DNA of 8,831 bases. It comes from an uncultured Bacteroidales bacterium. GTDB taxonomy: Bacteria > Bacteroidota > Bacteroidia > Bacteroidales > UBA3663. Position 1 is the first letter of the stretch; the number at the start of each line of letters is the position of its first letter. The translations under genes were made by a program, and so were the position numbers. Positions 1 to 5,531 of the stretch are shown in pieces. Location: positions 1 to 8,831 of the forward strand of contig CAJOOX010000118.1 in NCBI GenBank assembly GCA_905236195.1, in the 5' to 3' direction. The notes beneath the pieces are model-generated. The model was not told the origin of the DNA, did not search any database, and worked only from the letters and a program-made list of their open reading frames with translations.

Positions 1-1299
1 GAACTGCAACACCACATACGCCTTGACAAGCAACAGACCGCAACGCTGATGACTTGTCTGGAGCGTATCCTCACCGATGATGCCGTAGCTATCCGTGAGG
101 TAGTGTGGGCAGGGATGGGACGTTTCATCAGTCACAAACATCCGGAGTATGTGGAGCAAAATGCGACAACCGGTGAAACCGTACTCTATCCTCCCCGCAT
201 CAGCTATCGTTTCCAGGCAGATCGAACGTTGGAAGACAACGGACTTATTGAAAAACTGGCAACCCGGTCGGGCGTAGAGGCAGAGACCGTTTTCGCCTTC
301 CTGACCAAACTGGCCGATTGTATTATGGATGCCCTGGGGAAAGGGGAGGAGGTCAATATCACAGGTCTCGGTTCGTTTTCAATAATCGATGTGCGCCAGG
401 GAGAGGCTCGCCGCGTGGCGTACCTTCCGGACGAGAAAATGCGAGATGCCGTGAATGCGCCGTTCAGCTGTTTCGAACCGATGGTGATTGAATCCCGGTT
501 CCAAGCAACAGAAACACCGGCCCTGGAGGAACCCTTGGAAGATACTCTTGCGGAACCGTCGGAAACCGCGGAACCGGTTTCCAGTCAGGAAGAGCCTGAA
601 GAGGAACTTCAGCTTGACCCACCGTCCGTTGATGAATCGCCTATACTGTCAGAAACGGCCAAAGACATGGAAAATCCCCGTTCAGATATCAATTCGGATA
701 ACAACGGAGACAGGCGCCGGTCCCTGGGATGGGTTATAGCGGCCAGTGTCCTGCTACCGGTTCTTACGGGAGCAGCCATTTGGATGTTCACTCCTTCCAA
801 AGAACAGGCAAAGCGGATAGAAACTGTCCAAATCGAAAGGCCCCGACAGATATCTGTAACAGATTCTTCGGATAACCGGGATACATCATTTGCCGTTCCG
901 AATGCGACAACGGAGGCAGATTCGTCTCCTGAGGCGTCAGTTGTCACGGATCCGACCCCGCCAACACCGACAACATCGGCGGCCATTGCCCTGAATGATT
1001 CAGCAGCCCGCAATCAACCGACAGAAGAACAGATACTGAAAGAAAACGGTTCACCTGTGCGCGAAGAACTCAAAGCCGGACAGCGTCTGACACTCGTCGC
1101 CTTGAAATATTACGGCTCAAAGGCATTCTGGCCTTACATATACGAAGTGAACCGCTTCCAGCTCAATGATCCCAATAACGTACCAGTCGGCATAAATCTA
1201 TATCTGCCAGACCCGATTTACTGGGGTATTGACTCCACCGATGAGCATTCATTGGCCAAAGCGAAAATCAAAGCTGCAAAATTAATCAATCAACAATAA
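1..1299 (+). CDS. Tandem-HU, single-pass membrane protein with C-terminal LysM domain (5' partial)
   Basis: The reading frame is open from base 1, so the gene starts upstream and the ATG at 49 is internal. Residues below are counted from that ATG. The end of a first HU/IHF-like domain is visible: helices before and around residues 1-20, GMGRF at 22-26, TTGE at 40-43 and PPRISYRF at 48-55. A second HU-like domain covers about 64-147, with GLGSF at 106-110. A Glu/Pro-rich linker (about 155-200) leads to RRR and one membrane helix at about 225-247. A Pro/Thr/Ser-rich stretch and a LysM-like domain follow (about 340-388, LKAGQRLTLVALKYYG then WPYIYEVN). By the positive-inside rule the HU part is cytoplasmic and the LysM part periplasmic, so the protein could connect DNA to peptidoglycan; that role is inferred. 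Its TAA overlaps the next ATG by one base (TAATG), which suggests coupled translation. Confidence 0.87.
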   Translation, partial: ELQHHIRLDKQQTATLMTCLERILTDDAVAIREVVWAGMGRFISHKHPEYVEQNATTGETVLYPPRISYRFQADRTLEDNGLIEKLATRSGVEAETVFAFLTKLADCIMDALGKGEEVNITGLGSFSIIDVRQGEARRVAYLPDEKMRDAVNAPFSCFEPMVIESRFQATETPALEEPLEDTLAEPSETAEPVSSQEEPEEELQLDPPSVDESPILSETAKDMENPRSDINSDNNGDRRRSLGWVIAASVLLPVLTGAAIWMFTPSKEQAKRIETVQIERPRQISVTDSSDNRDTSFAVPNATTEADSSPEASVVTDPTPPTPTTSAAIALNDSAARNQPTEEQILKENGSPVREELKAGQRLTLVALKYYGSKAFWPYIYEVNRFQLNDPNNVPVGINLYLPDPIYWGIDSTDEHSLAKAKIKAAKLINQQ

Positions 1300-1844
1300 T
1301 GACAACAAACGAAGAACTCAAAGAAGTTGTAAAACTCTGTCGTGACGTATATGTCAAAAAAGCAGAGGATTACGGTGCATCATGGCGCATCATGCGTCCC
1401 ACAACCGTGACCGATCAGATATACATCAAAGCCAACCGGATCCGTACACTCCAGACAACAGGCACAAGTGCCGTGGGAGAGGGGATTCTGCCCGAATTTA
1501 TCGGTATTGTCAATTATGGCATAATGGGACTGATCCAACTCAAATACGGAGCTGCCGAGAAGGTGGATATGGATGCCAAAAAGGTGACGGCTCTGTATGA
1601 TGAATACATTCAGAAATGTCTGGATCTGCTTTCAAAGAAGAATCAGGATTATGATGAAGTCTGGCGTTCAATGCGGATCTCCAGCTATGTTGACTTGATT
1701 CTGATGAAAATCGCCCGTACCAAAAGTATTGAGGACCATAATGGCAAAACGCTCATTTCGGAGGGGATTGATGCCAATTACATGGATATGATTAATTACA
1801 GCCTCTTCGGTCTTATCAAGTTACATTGCGAAGGACAGGAATAA
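1299..1844 (+). CDS. DUF1599 family protein with two homologous halves
   Basis: This 181-residue protein has no signal peptide or membrane helix and is probably cytoplasmic. It consists of two related halves, about residues 11-82 and 102-176. Each half has an acidic-aromatic motif (EDYGASWRIMR at 23-33, QDYDEVWRSMR at 116-126), then a D-x-I/L-x-x-K-x-x-R segment, then EGI (61-63 and 155-157), then NY with GLI-hydrophobic-L (72-81 and 166-175). This matches DUF1599, a family that has also been named a nucleotide-modification-associated domain. The all-helical look and repeated acidic motifs recall MazG-like nucleotide pyrophosphohydrolases, but that is only an inference and no substrate is known. 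It starts inside the stop codon of the preceding gene and ends 4 bases before the following one, so it very likely shares their transcript. Confidence 0.88.
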   Translation: MTTNEELKEVVKLCRDVYVKKAEDYGASWRIMRPTTVTDQIYIKANRIRTLQTTGTSAVGEGILPEFIGIVNYGIMGLIQLKYGAAEKVDMDAKKVTALYDEYIQKCLDLLSKKNQDYDEVWRSMRISSYVDLILMKIARTKSIEDHNGKTLISEGIDANYMDMINYSLFGLIKLHCEGQE

Positions 1845-1848
1845 ACCC

Positions 1849-3129
1849 ATGCGTATTGTAGTCAGGCTCTGTCAATGGCTCTTCGGAGCTGTCTTTGTGT
1901 TCTCGGGAGTGGTCAAATGCATCGACCCCAAGGGGACTGCCATCAAAATGGGCGACTATCTGCGTGCGATGGAAATCGGTGGATTTGACAATCTTCTATT
2001 GCCCATATCCTGGATTGCGTGCATGGGAGAGTTGTTGCTGGGCTTGTATGTTCTTTTCGGATGGAAACGCAAACCTGTCTGGCGTATTTCCCTTGCAGTA
2101 ATGCTGTGTTTTACGGGACTGACGTTATGGCTGGCACTTACCAATGCCGTATCTGACTGCGGTTGTTTCGGAGATGCTGTGATTCTGTCCAATTGGGCCA
2201 CCTTCTGGAAAAACGTCATCCTGCTGAGTCTCCTTATCGTAATGGGATTCGGTTCGGAATTGATGTGGAGCCCCCAAACGGCGAAACTGGAATCGCTGCA
2301 ACCTGTCTGGGGGATGCTCCTGGGGCTCGTCCTGTGTTGGGTGGGAACCTATCGGCTGCCTTTCATCGATTTCCGTCCCTATCGTCCGGGAGTAAACATC
2401 CAACAGGCAATGGGCATGAATGCCGGGGTGGAATGGGAGGAAATATACAATGTCATCTATGAGAAAGACGGACGGCAAGTGGAGTTTTCGCTGGATTCTC
2501 TGCCCGAAGAAGAAGACGGATGGGAGTTTGTGGATCAGGCGGTCCACAGGAAACCCAAGAATCCCGATGGAGCTTTGTCGGAACAAGGTCAGACAGAACC
2601 TTCCATCAAGGACTTTTTTGTAATAAACGGAGCAGGCGAGGATATCACGATGGATTTCTTGCAGGACACGCTTTACAAATTTGTTCTTTTGTCGCCGGAT
2701 CTCGGGAAGATTGACGATTCGGACATCCCTGCAGTTCAAGCTGTTTATGAATATGCACGACGTGAAGGTTATGGATTCTCATGTATGACACTTCGGGAAG
2801 ATTCCGGTTTGCGCCAGTGGATTGGCCGTTCCCGTCCGGTATATCCGTATGTTTACAGCGACGCGACCATTATAGAAACGATAGGACGCGCCAATCCCAC
2901 TTTACTACTGCTTAAGAGCGGTACGATTTTATGGAAGAAAGCCCTTCCGGAAGTGAATCTCAAAAGCCTCTGCAATGACAAGTTGAGTGAGCAGAGCTAT
3001 GGAAAAATTGAGATAATTGACAGAAAAATGCGATTTTTTGGGCTGATAATTTTTTTATTTGCACCATTTATATTATATTTGCTCATCAAAACGGGGAAAT
3101 TATTCTCCACAAACATAACTAAAAAGTAA
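1849..3129 (+). CDS. BT_3928-like DoxX/MauE membrane protein with thioredoxin-like domain
   Basis: This 426-residue inner-membrane protein begins with a DoxX/MauE-like bundle. Likely helices are at about 6-24, 49-71, 79-100, 119-140 and 152-168. FSGVVKCIDP lies at 18-27 and the family's hallmark SDCGCFGDA at 102-110, just before the fourth helix. A soluble segment follows. Residues about 254-375 look thioredoxin-like (DFFVINGAGEDIT, then FVLLSPDL at 278-285, then NPTLLLLKSGTILWK at 349-363) but lack a CxxC where the active site would be. A last helix covers about 394-414. The pattern matches the Bacteroidota BT_3928 family. The CGCFG cysteines suggest a link to membrane thiol or quinone chemistry, as in MauE relatives, but no reaction is established. 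The gene sits 4 bases after the DUF1599 gene and 6 bases before tpiA. Its last 120 bases are unusually A+T-rich. Confidence 0.88.
   Translation: MRIVVRLCQWLFGAVFVFSGVVKCIDPKGTAIKMGDYLRAMEIGGFDNLLLPISWIACMGELLLGLYVLFGWKRKPVWRISLAVMLCFTGLTLWLALTNAVSDCGCFGDAVILSNWATFWKNVILLSLLIVMGFGSELMWSPQTAKLESLQPVWGMLLGLVLCWVGTYRLPFIDFRPYRPGVNIQQAMGMNAGVEWEEIYNVIYEKDGRQVEFSLDSLPEEEDGWEFVDQAVHRKPKNPDGALSEQGQTEPSIKDFFVINGAGEDITMDFLQDTLYKFVLLSPDLGKIDDSDIPAVQAVYEYARREGYGFSCMTLREDSGLRQWIGRSRPVYPYVYSDATIIETIGRANPTLLLLKSGTILWKKALPEVNLKSLCNDKLSEQSYGKIEIIDRKMRFFGLIIFLFAPFILYLLIKTGKLFSTNITKK
3074..3081 (+). promoter_or_regulatory. Possible Bacteroidota -7 promoter box for tpiA
   Basis: TATATTTG at this position matches the Bacteroidota -7 consensus TAnnTTTG exactly. 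It lies in the A+T-rich 3' end of the preceding gene, 54 bases before the tpiA start. The -33 TTTG element is not well placed: the nearest TTTG copies are at 3058-3061 (too close) and 3037-3040 (too far), with only a T-run at the expected distance. A start site near 3088 would give a leader of about 48 bases. A+T-rich DNA produces such matches by chance, so this is tentative. Confidence 0.35.
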
Positions 3130-3135
3130 GAAAAA

Positions 3136-3891
3136 ATGAGAAAGAAAATCGTTGCCGGCAACTGGAAAATGAACACAACACTCCAGGAAGGCGTAGCATT
3201 GGCTCAGGGCCTCAAGGAGGCATTGGCCGGTAAGAAAGTTAATTGTGACGTTGTAGTTTGCACTCCCTTTATTTCAGTAGCTTCTGTCGTAGAGGCCGTC
3301 AAGGGTTCTGTCATCGGCGTTGGTGCTGAAAACTGTGCAGATCACGACAAGGGCGCATATACAGGAGAAGTTTCGGCCTCCATGGTAGCTTCGACTGGTG
3401 CCAAGTATGTCATTCTCGGTCACTCTGAACGCCGTCAGTATTATGGTGAGACCAACGAGATGCTTACCACCAAGGTCGGTTTGGCTCTCGAGAACGGTCT
3501 GACTCCCATCTTCTGTGTGGGCGAAGTCAAGGAAGAGCGTGAGAACGGTACATTCAAGGCTGTCATTGAAGGCCAGATGAAGGCCCTCTATGGTCTTTCG
3601 AAAGAAGATTTCTCCAAACTCGTTATTGCCTATGAACCCGTCTGGGCTATCGGTACAGGGCTTACAGCCACTTCCGACCAGGCAGAAGAGGTGCATGCCT
3701 TCATCCGCGAAAGCATCGCAAAGGTTTACGGCAAGGAAGTAGCAGAGGAAACCTCTATTCTCTACGGCGGTTCATGCAAGGGCAGCAATGCACCAGAACT
3801 TTTCGCCCAGCCTGACATCGACGGCGGCCTTATCGGTGGCGCAGCCCTCAAAGTTGACACATTCATGCCCATCATCGAAGCCTGGAAATAA
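3136..3891 (+). CDS. tpiA: Triose-phosphate isomerase
   Basis: TpiA interconverts dihydroxyacetone phosphate and glyceraldehyde 3-phosphate in glycolysis and gluconeogenesis, in the cytoplasm. The 251-residue length is standard for a bacterial TIM barrel. All catalytic elements are present: N9 and K11 in AGNWKMN, the electrophilic H96 in LGHSERR, the base E167 in AYEPVWAIGTG, mobile loop 6 at about 168-178, and the phosphate-binding GGS (211-213) and GG (234-235) in GGLIGGAAL. The ATG at 3136 puts the first strand at the normal N-terminus. It lies 6 bases after the membrane-protein gene, so readthrough is likely, and a possible extra promoter sits at 3074-3081. By eye its codons (GGT, GTT, CGT, AAG) look more like those of a highly expressed gene than its neighbours' codons do. 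That fits its role, but I did not compute it. Confidence 0.98.
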   Translation: MRKKIVAGNWKMNTTLQEGVALAQGLKEALAGKKVNCDVVVCTPFISVASVVEAVKGSVIGVGAENCADHDKGAYTGEVSASMVASTGAKYVILGHSERRQYYGETNEMLTTKVGLALENGLTPIFCVGEVKEERENGTFKAVIEGQMKALYGLSKEDFSKLVIAYEPVWAIGTGLTATSDQAEEVHAFIRESIAKVYGKEVAEETSILYGGSCKGSNAPELFAQPDIDGGLIGGAALKVDTFMPIIEAWK

Positions 3892-3940
3892 GAAGGTTCC
3901 GAACGTCAATTACATGTATAACTGCATAATGTAGTGTGTA

Positions 3941-4444
3941 ATGCAAAAAGCATTATTCATATTATCCATTATACTGATAGCGTTCACTGCGAATGCGCAG
4001 ACTAAAACGCAGGAGGCTGATTCAACATCAGCCCCCTTGCGTTCTATTTCGTCTCATCTGAGAATTAACGGGGCACGTATCCATCAGGATGCACGCCTTG
4101 AGACACTTGTAACATCTTTTCCCAAGATCTACTATGGGAACCCGAAGGCCGGAAGTGACAAGAATGTTTATTATACCAAAGGCTATCGTGTTCGGGTATT
4201 CTCAGGCAACAATCAGACTCAGTCGAAAAATCTGGCCTATCAGATTGAGAAAGAGCTGATTGAAAAAATGCCCGACCTGGACACATATGTTGTCTTCAAG
4301 ACCCCGAACTGGCGTCTTCTTGTAGGCAATTACCGGACAAGTGAAGAAGCTTACCGTTCGCTCAGAACGCTCAAAAAAGAATTCCCCGCCCGCGGACGTG
4401 AAATGTTCGTGATTCAGGATGAAATTGAAATCCCCATAGAATGA
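3941..4444 (+). CDS. Exported SPOR-domain protein
   Basis: This 167-residue protein starts with a signal peptide (K3, hydrophobic core 4-15, probable cleavage around ANAQ at 17-20). There is no lipobox cysteine, so it should be a soluble periplasmic protein. Residues about 79-159 form a SPOR-like domain: KGYRVRVFSG opens the first strand, then a helix at 94-109, then TYVVFKTPNWRLLVGNYRT at 115-133, and a helix with EEAYRSLRTLKKEFP. SPOR domains bind glycan strands of peptidoglycan that lack stem peptides, often at sites of cell division; whether this protein acts there is inferred. A 49-base gap separates it from tpiA. Its TGA overlaps the folE start (ATGA), so it is translationally coupled to the pteridine genes, with no obvious functional reason. 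Confidence 0.88.
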   Translation: MQKALFILSIILIAFTANAQTKTQEADSTSAPLRSISSHLRINGARIHQDARLETLVTSFPKIYYGNPKAGSDKNVYYTKGYRVRVFSGNNQTQSKNLAYQIEKELIEKMPDLDTYVVFKTPNWRLLVGNYRTSEEAYRSLRTLKKEFPARGREMFVIQDEIEIPIE

Positions 4445-5016
4445 CAAACGAAGAACTCCTCGCCGAAATGGCCTCCCATGTGAAGGCTAATTTAGGTTAT
4501 ATTGGTGAAGATCCCGAAAGGGAAGGGCTGCTCAAGACACCTATGCGTGTCGCCAAAGCATTGCAGTTCCTGACTCAGGGTTACGACCAGGATCCCGCAG
4601 AGGTTTTGAAAAGTGCCATGTTCCGTGAGGATTACCGACAGATGGTAATCGTTCGCGACATTGATCTGTACAGTCTCTGCGAACATCATCTCCTGCCATT
4701 CTTCGGTAAAGCGCATGTGGCATATATTCCCAACAAATATATCGTCGGAATTTCCAAGATTCCCCGTGTGGTTGAAATATTTGCCAGAAGATTGCAGGTA
4801 CAGGAACGTCTTACGACCCAGATCAAAGACTGTATTCAGAATACCTTGAATCCTCTGGGCGTGATGGTGGTTATAGAAGCATCCCATCTGTGTATGCAGA
4901 TGCGCGGTGTTCAGAAAATCAATGCGACCACCACGACATCCGACTTTACAGGTGCTTTTACGGAAATCAAGACACGACAGGAGTTCTTGAAATTGATTTC
5001 TAAACCCTTGGAATGA
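4441..5016 (+). CDS. folE: GTP cyclohydrolase I (type IA)
   Basis: FolE converts GTP to 7,8-dihydroneopterin triphosphate and formate, the first step of tetrahydrofolate synthesis and also the entry to queuosine precursors. The 191-residue protein carries the zinc-site signature SLCEHHLLPFFGKAHVAYIP (78-97). By comparison with E. coli the zinc ligands are C80, H83 and C151, and the catalytic histidines are H82 and H149 (in EASHLCMQMRG, 147-156). Also visible are EREGLLKTP (26-34) and QERLT (121-125). Nothing essential is missing, so it should be active and form the usual toroidal decamer in the cytoplasm. It overlaps the SPOR gene by 4 bases upstream (ATGA) and the FolK-like gene by 4 bases downstream (ATGA), which makes a three-gene coupled unit. 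Confidence 0.97.
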   Translation: MTNEELLAEMASHVKANLGYIGEDPEREGLLKTPMRVAKALQFLTQGYDQDPAEVLKSAMFREDYRQMVIVRDIDLYSLCEHHLLPFFGKAHVAYIPNKYIVGISKIPRVVEIFARRLQVQERLTTQIKDCIQNTLNPLGVMVVIEASHLCMQMRGVQKINATTTTSDFTGAFTEIKTRQEFLKLISKPLE

Positions 5017-5456
5017 ATTCCTATTACACTTCAGATCAAACCTATAAACCGAATTTCGAACAGATGAGTCATGTACTCTTTTCTCTGGGAAGCAATCTGG
5101 GCTGGATGGAAGCCTCTCAAAAGCTGATGAATATTCGTCCGCTTTTGGAACGCATGTGCTCCAACCTTCGCTTTTCGTCCATTTATCCTACCGATGGGGT
5201 AGGGAAATGGGTGGGGAAGTACGCCAACTGTGTCGCCGAAGGCGATACTACAATGCCTCTCAATGAACTGGAACATGGCTGCAAACAATTGGAACTGGAG
5301 GGAGGACGTACGTCCATGGCACGCAGAATGGGTATCGTACCCATTGATATCGATGTCGTGCGTTATAATGATATTATCGTGCGTCCTCAGAATCTGCAGT
5401 ACGACTATATGAAACCCGGACTTCTGGAATTAGAGACTACACTCTCACAAAACTGA
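5013..5456 (+). CDS. Divergent HPPK (FolK)-like protein
   Basis: The 147-residue product resembles 6-hydroxymethyl-7,8-dihydropterin pyrophosphokinase, the folate enzyme that transfers diphosphate from ATP. Family marks are SLGSNLG (24-30), SSIYPTDG (55-62), KYAN (69-72), LELEGGR (93-99) and the magnesium-binding pair IDID (D112, D114). Against the E. coli sequence, E77, R82, R88, D95 and D97 have counterparts (E94, R99, R105, D112, D114). R84, W89, R92, H115 and R121 do not (S101, M106, V109, and no match at the last two). The C-terminal WPLFEIAPEL-like region is also missing. It may be a low-activity, altered-specificity or non-catalytic relative. The ATG at 5013 overlaps folE (ATGA). A second ATG at 5064 would give a protein starting 5 residues before SLGSNLG, which is closer to usual HPPK N-termini. 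Confidence 0.8.
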   Translation: MNSYYTSDQTYKPNFEQMSHVLFSLGSNLGWMEASQKLMNIRPLLERMCSNLRFSSIYPTDGVGKWVGKYANCVAEGDTTMPLNELEHGCKQLELEGGRTSMARRMGIVPIDIDVVRYNDIIVRPQNLQYDYMKPGLLELETTLSQN

Positions 5457-5531
5457 TTCTACACTATTAATCTGCGTTTATGTGCGAATTGTCGTCTTTC
5501 AGAATCCAAGCAAGTAGAAAGAATATAAATT

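Noticed and set aside
49..51. ATG at 49 as the start of the HU-LysM gene
   Set aside because: The frame is open back to base 1 and the upstream residues belong to the first HU-like domain, so the true start is outside the window.
2125..2739. Long reverse-strand open frame (204 codons)
   Set aside because: It lies wholly inside the membrane-protein gene, has no recognisable domain, and its composition is what is expected from the complement of a G+C-balanced coding sequence.
3892..3940. Promoter or hairpin between tpiA and the SPOR gene
   Set aside because: TACAT/ATGTA (3911-3915 with 3929-3933) is a short A+T-rich inverted repeat easily expected by chance, and no TAnnTTTG box is present.
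5457..5531. Promoter before the DUF4450 gene
   Set aside because: The gap is A+T-rich enough for a promoter, but I find neither TAnnTTTG nor a well-spaced TTTG.
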